Below, piece after piece: positions 1 to 9,220 of a stretch of DNA of 64,000 bases. The notes below the pieces were generated by a model. That model had not been told where the DNA came from. It saw only the letters and a program-made list of their open reading frames with translations, and ran no database searches. The translations under genes and the position numbers were made by a program. This stretch comes from PFJX01 sp964466195 (lineage in GTDB: Bacteria > Pseudomonadota > Gammaproteobacteria > Burkholderiales > Thiobacillaceae): assembly GCA_964466195.1 (NCBI GenBank), contig CAYXMQ010000007.1:62001-126000 (forward strand), in the 5' to 3' direction. Every line of letters starts with the position of its first letter. Position 1 is the first letter of the stretch.

Positions 1-1
1 T

Positions 2-1477
2 CGTGTCCTGCGCGGCCAGATGATCGGCGCGCCGGAAGGCTATGTTTCCACCGCGGTGCATGCGCCCACCTCGGGCCGCGTCGTCGCCGTCGAAGCCAGC
101 GCGGCGCCGCATCCTTCCGGTTTGTTCGATCTGGCAGTGATCATCGAATCGGATGGCGAAGACGCAGCGGTTCCGTTTCTGCCGCTGGACTGGCGCAATC
201 TCGATCCTTCCGCGTTGCGCAACCGCATGCGCGATATGGGCCTGGCCGGCCTGGGCGGAGCGGTGTTTCCGAGTTTCATCAAGCTCAATCCCGGCGCACA
301 GCAGATTCATACCCTGATCCTCAACGGCGCCGAATGCGAACCCTGGATCACCTGCGATGACCGCCTGATGCGGGAACGTGCGCCGGAGCTGGTGCGCGGC
401 ATCGAAATCATGCGCCACGCCCTGGCCTGCCGGACGGTGCTGATCGGCATTGAAGACAACAAGCCGGAAGCCCTGGCTGCGTTGCGCGACGCGGTGCCTG
501 CGGATATGGACGTGGTGGCGATCCCGACGCGCTACCCGGGCGGCGGCGGCAAGCAAATCACTTACACTCTGACCGGCGTGGAAACCCCGACCGGCGGACG
601 TTCCACCGATGTCGGCATTCAGGTCTTCAACGTCGGCACCGCCTACAGCCTTTACCGCGCGGTGGAGCTGGGCGAGCCGTTGATCTCGCGGGTGGTCACG
701 CTGACCGGCCATGTCGCCCAACCGGGCAATTACGAGGTGCGCATCGGCACCCGGCTGTCCGATTTGATTGCGACCGTGGGCGGCGCACTGCCGGGGGCGA
801 GCGGCGAAATCGTCGGCGGCCCGATGATGGGATTCGATCTGATGGACCTTGCCGCGCCGGTGACCAAGGCAGTGAACTGCCTGATCATCAAGAGTCCGGC
901 CCTGTTCCCGGACAAGCCCGTCGAACTGCCCTGCATCCGTTGCGGCGAATGCTCGCGCGCCTGCCCGGCCGACCTGCAACCGTTCGAGATGTATTGGTAC
1001 AGCCGCGCGAAGGATTTCGGCCGCGCCCAGAGTTACAACCTGTTCGACTGCATCGAATGCGGCTGTTGTTCCTATGTCTGTCCCAGCCATATTCAGTTGG
1101 TCGATTACTTCCGCTTCGCCAAGAGCGAAATCTGGGAACGGGAACGCGACAAAAGCAGTGCCGACCAGGCGCGCATCCGGCACGAATTCAAGGCCTTCCG
1201 GCTGGAGCGGGAGAAACGGGAGAAGGCGGAAAAATTCGCCAAGGCCGCCGCCAAGAGCAAGGAAGCCGCGGCCGTGCAAGACCCTGCCGCGCCGGCCGAT
1301 CCGGATGCGGAAAAGAAGAAAGCCATCCTGCAGGCCGCGCTCCAGCGCGCGCAACAGGCGAAAGCCGCGGTCGCGCCCAAGAACACCGATAACCTGCCGC
1401 CGCGCGTGCAGCGCGAGATCGATGAAATCGAAGCGCGGCGCGCCCAGGCCGAATCAACGACGGACGCGAAAGAATGA
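2..1477 (+). CDS. rnfC: RnfC/RsxC, electron transport complex subunit C (5' end cut by window)
   Basis: Peripheral iron-sulfur and NADH-interacting subunit of the Rnf complex, which couples electron flow between NADH and ferredoxin to ion movement, or reduces SoxR in the Rsx role. The frame is open from base 2, so the true start lies upstream; 491 residues are visible. It has the family's glycine-rich nucleotide/FMN region near GGGGKQ and GGPMMG. Two ferredoxin-type cysteine motifs follow, CIRCGECSRACP and CIECGCCSYVCP, each C-x2-C-x2-C-x3-CP, for two [4Fe-4S] clusters. A charged Ala/Lys-rich tail follows, as is common in proteobacterial RnfC. The stop overlaps the rnfD start by 4 bp. RnfA and RnfB would be expected just upstream, outside the window. 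Confidence 0.95.
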   Translation, partial: RVLRGQMIGAPEGYVSTAVHAPTSGRVVAVEASAAPHPSGLFDLAVIIESDGEDAAVPFLPLDWRNLDPSALRNRMRDMGLAGLGGAVFPSFIKLNPGAQQIHTLILNGAECEPWITCDDRLMRERAPELVRGIEIMRHALACRTVLIGIEDNKPEALAALRDAVPADMDVVAIPTRYPGGGGKQITYTLTGVETPTGGRSTDVGIQVFNVGTAYSLYRAVELGEPLISRVVTLTGHVAQPGNYEVRIGTRLSDLIATVGGALPGASGEIVGGPMMGFDLMDLAAPVTKAVNCLIIKSPALFPDKPVELPCIRCGECSRACPADLQPFEMYWYSRAKDFGRAQSYNLFDCIECGCCSYVCPSHIQLVDYFRFAKSEIWERERDKSSADQARIRHEFKAFRLEREKREKAEKFAKAAAKSKEAAAVQDPAAPADPDAEKKKAILQAALQRAQQAKAAVAPKNTDNLPPRVQREIDEIEARRAQAESTTDAKE

Positions 1478-2538
1478 TCGGCTCACCCTATATCCTCGGC
1501 AACAACTCCGTCTCGGCGATCATGTTCAAGGTCATGCTGGCCTTGATCCCGGCCATCCTGGCGCATGCCTGGTATTTCGGCCCCGGCATCTGGGTCAGCC
1601 TGCTGGTGTGCAGCGTCTTCGCGCTCGTTTTCGAAGCCTTGCTGCTGGCGCTGCGCGGGCTGCCGTCGAAACCCTTCCTGTCCGACAACTCCGCGTTGCT
1701 CACCGCCTGGCTGCTGGCGCTGTCGCTGCCGACGCTGGCGCCGTGGTGGCTGTATGCGATCGGCATCGGCATCGCCATCGTGGTGGCGAAACAGCTTTAC
1801 GGCGGCATCGGCCAGAACCTGTTCAACCCGGCGATGGTGGGCTACGCCGCGTTGATCGTCAGCTTCCCGCTCTACATGACGCAATGGCCGCTGCCGATCA
1901 GCCTGGCCGACCATGCCTTGACCCTGTGGGAGTCCTTCGACGTGGTCTTCTCCGGGCAAAGCTCGATCAGTCCGGACGCCTATACCTCGGCCACCGTGCT
2001 GGATACCTGGAAAACGCAGGTGCGGCTGAATACCCCGGTCGACGTCATCATGAGCAAGCCGATATTCGGTGGCGTGGTCGGCGGCGTGGTCGGCGGCGAT
2101 GTGCGCGGCACCCATATCAATGGCCAGGAAATCGTCACGCTGATGTATCTCCTGGGCGGCCTGCTGCTGATCTGGAAACGCCTGATCACCTGGCATATTC
2201 CGGTAGCGTTTCTGCTCGGCCTGACCGCCACGGCCGCGCTATTGCATCTGATCTCGCCGGCGCATCACTCCAGCCCGCTGCTGCATCTGTTCTCCGGCGG
2301 CGCCATGCTGGCAGCATTCTTCATCGCGACCGATCCGGTCACGGCGGCCTCGACGCCGCGCGGCAAGCTGATCTACGCCGGCCTGGCCGGGCTGTTGACG
2401 GCCGTCATCCGCGCTTTCGGCGGTTATCCGGACGGCGTCGCGTTCGCCGTGTTGTTGATGAACGTGTGCGTGCCGTTCATCGACACCTATACGCAACCGC
2501 GCGTGTTCGGCCATCCACCCAAGCGGGGCAAGCGATGA
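1474..2538 (+). CDS. rnfD: RnfD/RsxD, electron transport complex subunit D
   Basis: Integral membrane subunit of the Rnf complex, 354 residues with many hydrophobic segments. The covalent-flavin motif Dxx(S/T)xAT is present as DAYTSAT, which makes Thr174 the expected FMN attachment site. The motif is known from the family; the residue assignment is by eye. The ATG overlaps the rnfC stop by 4 bp (ATGA), and its own TGA overlaps the rnfG ATG, so translation is probably coupled along the operon. Confidence 0.95.
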   Translation: MIGSPYILGNNSVSAIMFKVMLALIPAILAHAWYFGPGIWVSLLVCSVFALVFEALLLALRGLPSKPFLSDNSALLTAWLLALSLPTLAPWWLYAIGIGIAIVVAKQLYGGIGQNLFNPAMVGYAALIVSFPLYMTQWPLPISLADHALTLWESFDVVFSGQSSISPDAYTSATVLDTWKTQVRLNTPVDVIMSKPIFGGVVGGVVGGDVRGTHINGQEIVTLMYLLGGLLLIWKRLITWHIPVAFLLGLTATAALLHLISPAHHSSPLLHLFSGGAMLAAFFIATDPVTAASTPRGKLIYAGLAGLLTAVIRAFGGYPDGVAFAVLLMNVCVPFIDTYTQPRVFGHPPKRGKR

Positions 2539-3197
2539 CCCCGGCGATACGCGAAACCGTTTCCACGGCGCTGACTCTGCTGGTGTTTTCGGTGATCGGC
2601 GCCAGCCTGCTATCCGCCGCCTACACCCTGACGCGGCCGACCATCGAACGCAGCGAACAAGCCGAAAAGCTGGCGCGGCTCTCGCAAACCCTGCCGCCCG
2701 GCAGTTTCGACAACGATCTCATCCACGACGCCCGCGTGCTGCCGGCCAACCCGCAATTGGGCCTGAAGCGCGCCGGCCGCGCCTATGTCGCACGCAAGCA
2801 GGGCGTCGCCAACGCGCTGGTGCTCGAGGCCGTCGCGCCGGACGGGTACTCCGGTGAGATTCGCTTGTTGATCGGCATCCATGCCGACGGCCGACTCGCC
2901 GGCGTACGCGTCACGGCGCACAATGAAACGCCCGGCCTGGGCGATTACATCGACATCGCACGCAGCGCCTGGATCAAGCAGTTCACCGGCAAAAGCCTGG
3001 CCGATCCGGTCGATGCGGCCTGGCGGGTGCGCAAGGACGGCGGTGCATTCGACTACCTCGCCGGCGCCACCGTCACGCCGCGTGCGGTGATCAAGGCGGT
3101 CAACAAGGCATTGCATTTCTTTGAGCAAAACAAAGCCGAACTGCTCGCGCCGGTGCAGCAAGACAGCAACCTGGAGAACACCCATGTCCAGCCCTGA
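2535..3197 (+). CDS. rnfG: RnfG/RsxG, electron transport complex subunit G
   Basis: Membrane-anchored periplasmic flavoprotein of the Rnf complex, 220 residues. One N-terminal membrane helix (about residues 12-32) precedes the periplasmic FMN-binding domain. The motif around DYLAGATVT near residues 173-181 places the covalent FMN on Thr179. The conserved ETPGLGD stretch typical of RnfG/NqrC is at about residues 131-137. The start was chosen at the ATG overlapping the rnfD stop; a longer open frame upstream is an artefact of the alternative frame of rnfC and rnfD. It overlaps rnfE by 14 bp. Confidence 0.95.
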   Translation: MTPAIRETVSTALTLLVFSVIGASLLSAAYTLTRPTIERSEQAEKLARLSQTLPPGSFDNDLIHDARVLPANPQLGLKRAGRAYVARKQGVANALVLEAVAPDGYSGEIRLLIGIHADGRLAGVRVTAHNETPGLGDYIDIARSAWIKQFTGKSLADPVDAAWRVRKDGGAFDYLAGATVTPRAVIKAVNKALHFFEQNKAELLAPVQQDSNLENTHVQP

Positions 3198-3903
3198 CGC
3201 CGCGGCAGCGGCCGATATTTCCGCCCCCGGCCAGATTACCGCCGCGCCGCCGCGCGGCCTGATCTCACAGGAATCGCGCGACATCATCGTCAACGGCCTG
3301 TGGACGCAAAATCCCGGCATCGTGCAACTGCTCGGGCTGTGCCCGTTGCTGGCGATCAGCAACAACGTGGTCAACGCACTTTCGCTGGGCCTGGCGACGA
3401 CGCTGGTGATGGCGGTGGCCAGCGGCTCGGTGGCGCTGGTGCGCAACTTCATTCCGCACGAAATCCGCATTCCCGCCTTCGTGCTGATCATCGCCGCGCT
3501 GGTCACCATCGTGGAATTGGCCATGCACGCCTGGGTGCCGGCACTGTATATCGTGCTCGGCGTGTTTTTGCCGTTGATCACCACCAACTGCATCGTGCTG
3601 GCGCGCGTCGAGGCATTCGCGTCGAAGCGCTCCACGGCGCATTCCATACTCGACGCCGCCATGATGGGGCTCGGCCTGACCGCCGTGCTGGTCGTGCTCG
3701 GCGGCGTGCGCGAAGCGATCGGCAAGGGCACGTTGTTTTCCGGCATCGATCTGGCCCTGGGGCCGATGGCCAAGAATTGGGTGATTCCGCTGGCGCACGA
3801 CTACAACGGCTTCCTGCTCGCCATCCTGCCGCCCGGCGCATTCATCGGCTTGGGGCTGCTGATCGCCTTGCGCAACCGGGTACTGATGCGGGCAGGCAAC
3901 TGA
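3184..3903 (+). CDS. rnfE: RnfE/RsxE, electron transport complex subunit E
   Basis: Integral membrane subunit of the Rnf complex, 239 residues and about six hydrophobic segments. Family hallmarks are GLWTQNPGIVQLLGLCPLLA near the N-terminus and LPLITTNCIVL in the middle, whose Cys belongs to the membrane iron-sulfur site proposed for RnfA/RnfE. The start ATG lies inside the end of rnfG (14-bp overlap). The RnfCDGE order followed by nth matches many gamma- and betaproteobacterial operons. Confidence 0.95.
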   Translation: MSSPDAAAAADISAPGQITAAPPRGLISQESRDIIVNGLWTQNPGIVQLLGLCPLLAISNNVVNALSLGLATTLVMAVASGSVALVRNFIPHEIRIPAFVLIIAALVTIVELAMHAWVPALYIVLGVFLPLITTNCIVLARVEAFASKRSTAHSILDAAMMGLGLTAVLVVLGGVREAIGKGTLFSGIDLALGPMAKNWVIPLAHDYNGFLLAILPPGAFIGLGLLIALRNRVLMRAGN

Positions 3904-3937
3904 CCTGCGCTGCAATCAAGCGGCCCTCCGTACAGCC

Positions 3938-4570
3938 ATGAACGCCGCCCGCCGCCGCGAGTTGTTCGCTCGCCTTCAGGCCGCCAATCCGCAGCCGACC
4001 ACCGAACTCGTACACCACTCGCCGTTCGAGTTGCTGATCGCCGTGATGCTGTCGGCGCAGGCGACCGACAAGAGCGTCAATCTGGCCACCGCGACGTTGT
4101 TTCCGGTCGCCGATACGCCGGAGAAAATGCTCAGCCTGGGCGAGGACGGCCTCAAATCGCATATCCGCCGCATCGGCCTGTTTCCGACCAAGGCGAAGAA
4201 CGTCCTCGCCACCTGCCAGATCCTGCTCGACAAGCATGAAGGCTGCGTGCCGCGCGATCGGGCCTCGCTCGAAGCGCTGCCCGGCGTCGGCCGCAAGACC
4301 GCCAACGTGGTGCTCAACACCGCATTCGGCGAAGCGACCATCGCCGTCGATACCCATATCTTTCGGGTCGCCAACCGTACCGGTCTGGCGCCGGGCAAGA
4401 CCGTACTGGAAGTGGAAACGAAGCTGATGCGCAACGTACCCGCCGAATACCGGCACGATGCGCATCACTGGCTGATCCTGCACGGCCGTTATGTCTGCAA
4501 GGCGCGCAAGCCGGAGTGCGCGGCCTGCGTCATTCGCGATCTGTGCGATTGCAAGGACAAAACAGCATGA
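3938..4570 (+). CDS. nth: Endonuclease III, DNA glycosylase/AP lyase
   Basis: Base-excision repair enzyme that removes oxidised pyrimidines and nicks the abasic site. It has 210 residues, the usual family length. Helix-hairpin-helix motif LPGVGRKTANVV carries catalytic Lys120 and VDTHIFRV carries catalytic Asp138, the same numbers as in E. coli. The C-terminal [4Fe-4S] cysteines are at 187, 194, 197 and 203 (C-x6-C-x2-C-x5-C), also matching E. coli. It follows rnfE by 34 bp and its stop overlaps the next start by 4 bp. The rnf-nth linkage is conserved in proteobacteria. Confidence 0.97.
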   Translation: MNAARRRELFARLQAANPQPTTELVHHSPFELLIAVMLSAQATDKSVNLATATLFPVADTPEKMLSLGEDGLKSHIRRIGLFPTKAKNVLATCQILLDKHEGCVPRDRASLEALPGVGRKTANVVLNTAFGEATIAVDTHIFRVANRTGLAPGKTVLEVETKLMRNVPAEYRHDAHHWLILHGRYVCKARKPECAACVIRDLCDCKDKTA

Positions 4571-5649
4571 AAGCGGCGACCGGCCTCGTGCAAGGCCGCC
4601 GCGCCGACCCTGGCCTGGCCGCACAAGCCGTGCACATGGCCATGCAGGCGGCCGATCTCGACATCGCCCAATCGGTCGTCCTGTATTTGAGCAGCGATTT
4701 CGCGCATGAGCCGCAGGCCGCCATCGCCGCCGCCGCGCGCGCCGCACAATGCACGCAAGTCGTCGGCTGCACCGCCGCCGGCGTGTTCACCGAAGCCGAT
4801 TGGGTGCTGGATGCGCCCGCCGCCGCCGCGCTGGTGCTGGGCGAAGGCGGCAGTCTGCAAAGCAAGCAGGCCGACAGCGAGCGGCTGCTGACCTATTGCG
4901 CCCCGAATGCGCTCGATCTGACCTGGCTGCAACCCGGCGCGCCCCGATTCGGCGGCGTCGCCGGCGACGCCACCGGACAAGGGCCGTATTCGGTCTGGCA
5001 GAACGCGCGCATCCAGGCCGATGGGCGCTGCGAATTGACCGTGCAGGGCGCGAATCTGCGCGTCGACTTCACCCAAGGCGTGCATCCCCTTTGCCCGCCC
5101 GTCCGGCTGAACAAGGTGGCCGGGCACGATGTGCAAATGCTGGGCGGCATGACGGCATTGTCCAGCCTGGCGCGCGAATTGCCGCTCAGCGTGCGGGCGC
5201 CGGAGCGCATCCCGACCCATCAGCTGATGGCCGGCATTCCGTATGGCGCACCGGACAATGCGGTCGCTGAAGGCCGTTACTACCTGTTGCCGATAATCGC
5301 GGTCAACGGCGCCGATCAGTCCGTCACCATCGCCGGCCGGCTCGAACCCGGCCTGGAACTGTTCTGGGCGCAGCGCAAGCCGAAAGCCGCGGCAGACGAC
5401 ATGGCGGCGATGCTGACCCGGATGACCGCAGACCGTGCCGCCGCGCCGCGCTTCGGCCTGATGTTTCCGTGCATGGGGCGCGGCCCGCTGTTCTACGGCG
5501 GCGAAGATCGTGACCTGAAGATACTCGCCGAGCGTTTTTCCGGTCTGCCGTTCATCGGCTTTTACGGCAACGGCGAAATCGCTCATTTCGACGGCGCCAA
5601 TCGGCTGCTGCAATACAGCACCGTGCTGGCGCTGGGTTTCGACGATTAG
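4567..5649 (+). CDS. FIST domain protein (FIST_N plus FIST_C)
   Basis: 360-residue soluble protein of the FIST family, a proposed sensory domain for small ligands such as amino acids. The N-terminal half (about 20-210) shows the FIST_N pattern, including the VVGCTAAG core and FGGVAGD. The C-terminal half (about 220-350) shows FIST_C, including LMFPCMGRG and FIGFYGNGEIA near the end. There is no fused output domain and no signal peptide. The ATG overlaps the nth stop (ATGA), so it is probably translated with nth. The ligand cannot be told from sequence. Confidence 0.88.
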   Translation: MKAATGLVQGRRADPGLAAQAVHMAMQAADLDIAQSVVLYLSSDFAHEPQAAIAAAARAAQCTQVVGCTAAGVFTEADWVLDAPAAAALVLGEGGSLQSKQADSERLLTYCAPNALDLTWLQPGAPRFGGVAGDATGQGPYSVWQNARIQADGRCELTVQGANLRVDFTQGVHPLCPPVRLNKVAGHDVQMLGGMTALSSLARELPLSVRAPERIPTHQLMAGIPYGAPDNAVAEGRYYLLPIIAVNGADQSVTIAGRLEPGLELFWAQRKPKAAADDMAAMLTRMTADRAAAPRFGLMFPCMGRGPLFYGGEDRDLKILAERFSGLPFIGFYGNGEIAHFDGANRLLQYSTVLALGFDD

Positions 5650-5662
5650 CAAAAACCACTCT

Positions 5663-6094
5663 ATGTTCAATCCCACTCGCGACCAGGTGCGTGATTTCTT
5701 CTTTGGAACCTGGCAGAAATTCAACGCCAAACAGCCGCTCAGCGACCTGGAGAAAATCGCGCTGGAGCATATTTCCCGCCATCCCGAATACCATGCCGTG
5801 CTGGCGCAACCGGAGCGTTACCAGAACCGGGAATGGCGGCCGGAGATGGGCGAGAGCAACCCTTTCTTGCACCTGTCCATGCACCTGTCGATCAGCGAAC
5901 AGCTTTCCATCGACCAGCCTGCAGGCGTAAAACAACGCTATCTGGCCATCGCCGAACGGATCGGCGATGAACATGCCGCGCAGCACGCGGTCATGGATTG
6001 CCTGGCGGAAATGATCTGGCAGGCGCAGCGCAACAACCACCCGCCGGACGCGCTGGCTTATCTCGCCTGTCTGGACAAGCAATGTCATTCCTGA
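5663..6094 (+). CDS. DUF1841 family protein
   Basis: 143-residue protein starting MFNPTRDQVRDFFF, the characteristic start of DUF1841, a family of unknown function largely confined to beta- and gammaproteobacteria. It is His- and Glu-rich, with a conserved central block NPFLHLSMHLSISEQ and a conserved DEHAAQHAVMDCL segment. No signal peptide or membrane segment is seen. It sits 13 bp after the FIST gene and overlaps the SulP gene by 13 bp, so the three probably share a transcript. Confidence 0.85.
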   Translation: MFNPTRDQVRDFFFGTWQKFNAKQPLSDLEKIALEHISRHPEYHAVLAQPERYQNREWRPEMGESNPFLHLSMHLSISEQLSIDQPAGVKQRYLAIAERIGDEHAAQHAVMDCLAEMIWQAQRNNHPPDALAYLACLDKQCHS

Positions 6095-8496
6095 AACACG
6101 AACGCTTCGACAACTTTCTCGCCTGCAACCTCTGGCTCTACCAGTTCCTGCCGTTCCTGAAATGGCAACACCGGGTCAACCCGGTCAGCCTGAAGGCGGA
6201 CGCCATCTCCGGACTGACCGGCGCGCTGATCGTGCTGCCGCAGGCGGTCGCCTTCGCCACCATCGCCGGGTTGCCGCCGGAATACGGCCTCTACGCGGCA
6301 ATGGTGCCGACCATCATCGCCGCCTTGTTCGGTTCCAGCTGGCATCTGGTCTCCGGCCCCACCACGGCGATTTCGATCGTCGTGTTCGCCTCGGTATCGC
6401 CCTATGCCGAGCCCGGCTCGCCGGAATTCATCGGCATGGTGCTCACCCTCACCTTCCTGACCGGCCTGTTCCAGCTGATCATGGGCCTGGCCAAGATGGG
6501 CGCATTGGTCAATTTCATCTCGCATACCGTGGTCATCGGCTTTACCGCCGGCGCAGCGTTGTTGATCGCCGCCAGCCAGGTGAAGAACTTTTTCGGCCTC
6601 GAACTCGCCCGCGGCGCGCCGGCCTATGAAGTCGTACGCCAATTGCTGATCCAGATCGGCGATGTCAACCCGCACATCACCGCTGTCGCCGTGGTCTCGC
6701 TGATCGCCGGCCTGCTGGCGCGCCACTATCTGAAGCAGATTCCGTACATGATCATCGCGATGGTGGTCGGCGGTGGCGTCGCGGCCATCCTCGATGCCCA
6801 GTTCGGCAACGAAACCACCGGCATCAAGACCGTCGGCGCGCTGGCCGCCAGCCTGCCGCCGCTATCGATGCCCGATTTCTCGCTCGCCACGCTCAACAAC
6901 ACGCTGTTCACGGCGCTGGCGGTGACCGTGTTGGCGCTGACTGAAGCGGTGTCGATCGCGCGCGCGATCGGGATCAAGTCCGAGCAGCACATCAACAGCA
7001 ACCAGGAGTTCATCGGCCAGGGTTTGTCCAACCTGCTCGGCAGCTTTTTCTCCGGCTACGCCTCCAGCGGCTCCTTCAACCGCAGCGGCGTCAACTACGA
7101 GTCCGGCGCGCGCACGCCGCTGGCGGCGGTGTTCTCGTCGCTGATCCTGCTCGCCGTACTGTTCCTGGTGGCGCCGCTTGCCGCCCATCTGCCGATACCG
7201 GCGATGGCCGCCGTGTTGTTCCTGGTGGCCTGGAACCTGATCGACTTTCACCATATCGGCGTCATCCTGAAAGCGCATCGGGAAGAAGCCGTCGTGTTGG
7301 GCGTGAGCTTCTTCGGCACCGTGGTCGACCTGGAAAAAGGCATCTTCATCGGCATCGTCACCTCGCTGCTGTTCTACCTCTTGCGCACCTCCAAACCCGC
7401 CATTCGTTCGCTGCTGCCGGATGCGCGCGACCGCGACAACCCGCGCCGAAAATTCGTCGTCGAAACCGGCGCCGAGGCGGATTGCCCGCAGCTCAAGCTG
7501 CTGCGTCTGGAAGGCTCGATCTTCTACGGCGCAGTCGACCATATCCGGCAGGCCTTCGTCGCCGTCGATGAACATGTGCCCAGTCAGAAGCACCTGCTGC
7601 TGTTTTCCAAAGGCATCAACACCATCGACCTGGCCGGCGCCGAAATGCTCGCCCGCGAAGCCCTGCGCCGCCGCAAGCTGGGCGGCGGCCTGTATCTATA
7701 CGGCATGCGCGAAGCCACCTGCGCGATGCTGAAGAAAGGCGGTTACGAAGCCGACATCGGCGCCGACCATGTATTCAGCAACAAACCGGAAGCCATCGCA
7801 GACATCTACGCACGCCTCGATCCGGAAATCTGCCGCAGTTGCCAGGCGCGCATCTTCCGCGAGTGCCGGGAATACCTGCCCAACGGTGAAGCGCGTCCGC
7901 CGGAGGCCGTCGCCCCGCTGCCGGATATCCCCAACCTCGGTTACCGGCGTCTGACCGAAATCGTCGCACGCAGCGGCGACGACGGTCGCACCAGCCTTGC
8001 CGACGGCACGCGTTTGCCGAAACACGCGGCGCGCATCGAAGCCATCGGCGCCGTGGATGAACTCAGCAGCCAGATCGGCGTGCTGCTGGATACCGCGATG
8101 GCGGAAGAACACCGCGTCCTGCTGCGTGAAATCCAGCGCGATCTGTTCAACCTGGGCGCCGAATTGGCCTGGCCGGAGGTCTTGCAAATCGAGGACGAAC
8201 ACCTGCTCAGCCTCGATCAGAACCTGGCCCGCCTCAACGCCGGCTTGCCGCCGCTGACCGAATTCGTTCTTCCCGGCGGCGCGCCGGCGGCCGCGCAAGC
8301 CCATGTCTGCCGCAGCGTCTGCCGCCGCGCCGAGCGCCGCCTGAGCAAGCTGGCTGAACAAGAAGCGCTGTCGCCCAAGCTCGGCCAATACCTCAACCGT
8401 TTGACCGAGCTGCTGTTCGTGCTTTCGCGTCGCATCAACCGCAATGCCGGCCAGACCGAGACGGTCTGGCGCGGACCGACGCCGGGGGCGCAGTGA
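6082..8496 (+). CDS. SulP-type anion permease with STAS domain, fused to PduO-type cob(I)alamin adenosyltransferase
   Basis: An 804-residue protein in one uninterrupted frame. Residues about 20-450 are a SulP (SLC26-like) anion transporter; the segment LPQAVAFATIAGLPPEYGLY is a strong family signature. Residues about 462-575 are a STAS domain. A short Cys-containing linker follows (EICRSCQARIFREC, from about 580). Residues about 622-800 look like a complete PduO-type ATP:cobalamin adenosyltransferase: SGDDGRTSL with a downstream Lys (variant ATP-binding loop), AVDELSSQIG, and the C-terminal CRRAERRL and LNRLTELLFVLSRRIN segments. The ATG at 6082 was chosen because it overlaps the DUF1841 stop; the longer open frame begins inside that gene. 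The transporter substrate (sulfate, bicarbonate or other) is not evident. Confidence 0.9.
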   Translation: MSFLKHERFDNFLACNLWLYQFLPFLKWQHRVNPVSLKADAISGLTGALIVLPQAVAFATIAGLPPEYGLYAAMVPTIIAALFGSSWHLVSGPTTAISIVVFASVSPYAEPGSPEFIGMVLTLTFLTGLFQLIMGLAKMGALVNFISHTVVIGFTAGAALLIAASQVKNFFGLELARGAPAYEVVRQLLIQIGDVNPHITAVAVVSLIAGLLARHYLKQIPYMIIAMVVGGGVAAILDAQFGNETTGIKTVGALAASLPPLSMPDFSLATLNNTLFTALAVTVLALTEAVSIARAIGIKSEQHINSNQEFIGQGLSNLLGSFFSGYASSGSFNRSGVNYESGARTPLAAVFSSLILLAVLFLVAPLAAHLPIPAMAAVLFLVAWNLIDFHHIGVILKAHREEAVVLGVSFFGTVVDLEKGIFIGIVTSLLFYLLRTSKPAIRSLLPDARDRDNPRRKFVVETGAEADCPQLKLLRLEGSIFYGAVDHIRQAFVAVDEHVPSQKHLLLFSKGINTIDLAGAEMLAREALRRRKLGGGLYLYGMREATCAMLKKGGYEADIGADHVFSNKPEAIADIYARLDPEICRSCQARIFRECREYLPNGEARPPEAVAPLPDIPNLGYRRLTEIVARSGDDGRTSLADGTRLPKHAARIEAIGAVDELSSQIGVLLDTAMAEEHRVLLREIQRDLFNLGAELAWPEVLQIEDEHLLSLDQNLARLNAGLPPLTEFVLPGGAPAAAQAHVCRSVCRRAERRLSKLAEQEALSPKLGQYLNRLTELLFVLSRRINRNAGQTETVWRGPTPGAQ

Positions 8497-8563
8497 GCGC
8501 GCCGGCCCTGCTGCGCTGACGCCAGCGATCCGTTTTACCTGCTGAAGCGGGCCATTCAGAGAC

Positions 8564-9220
8564 ATGCGCAATCTCGCTATCGCCAGTTGGACAGCCTGCC
8601 TGGCGGTATTGGCCGCCGGCGCGTGGCTGCTCTGCCCGGCCGGCCAGTGCGCCGCGCCGCAGTTCGATCTGCTCGGCCTCCGCTTGGCGCAGGAACTGCG
8701 CAGCCCGACGCTGGATGCGCTGATGGCCGGCGCCACCTGGCTCGGCTCCATACTGGTCGTGTGGCCGTTGGCCGCCGCGCTGGCCTGGCGGCTGGCGCGC
8801 CGCGGTCAACGGCGGGCGGCGGCGTTTCTGTTGCTGTCCCTGCTCGGCGCCAGCGCGCTGGCGCAACTGGCCAAGCTATGGGTCGCGCGGCCGCGGCCGG
8901 ATCTGTATCCGCTGTGGACGGCCCTGCCCGGCGACTGGTCCTATCCCAGCGCCCACACCATGCAGGCCACGGCGCTGGCCATGGCGCTGTTTCTGCTCGC
9001 CATGCGCCGACGTGCGGCCTTGCCCCTGGCGCTGGCGACTGTTCTCGGCAGTGCGGTGGCGCTGGTCGGGCTTTCGCGCATTTACCTGCAGGTGCATTTT
9101 CCCAGCGATGTCGCCGCCGGCCTGCTGGCCGCCGCATTGTGGGTCGCTGGCGCGTACGGTTGGGTCTTTTCGCGTGCGGCTGAAGCAAGCCGGGACACGG
9201 CGAGCGGAGAAACAGCATGA
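8564..9220 (+). CDS. PAP2 family membrane phosphatase
   Basis: 218-residue membrane protein of the phosphatidic acid phosphatase type 2 superfamily. All three signature motifs are present: KLWVARPRP (K-x6-RP), YPSAHTM (PSxH) and SRIYLQVHFPSDV (SR-x5-H-x3-D). About six hydrophobic segments surround them, placing the active site at the periplasmic face. Plausible substrates are undecaprenyl pyrophosphate or phosphatidic acid. Overlap of its stop with the start of dgkA (ATGA) suggests a shared role in lipid phosphate turnover. Confidence 0.88.
   Translation: MRNLAIASWTACLAVLAAGAWLLCPAGQCAAPQFDLLGLRLAQELRSPTLDALMAGATWLGSILVVWPLAAALAWRLARRGQRRAAAFLLLSLLGASALAQLAKLWVARPRPDLYPLWTALPGDWSYPSAHTMQATALAMALFLLAMRRRAALPLALATVLGSAVALVGLSRIYLQVHFPSDVAAGLLAAALWVAGAYGWVFSRAAEASRDTASGETA

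Noticed and set aside
1074..2534. N-terminal extension of the rnfG open frame
   Set aside because: It runs through rnfC and rnfD in another frame, is Arg/Pro-rich, and rnfG homology begins at the ATG overlapping the rnfD stop.
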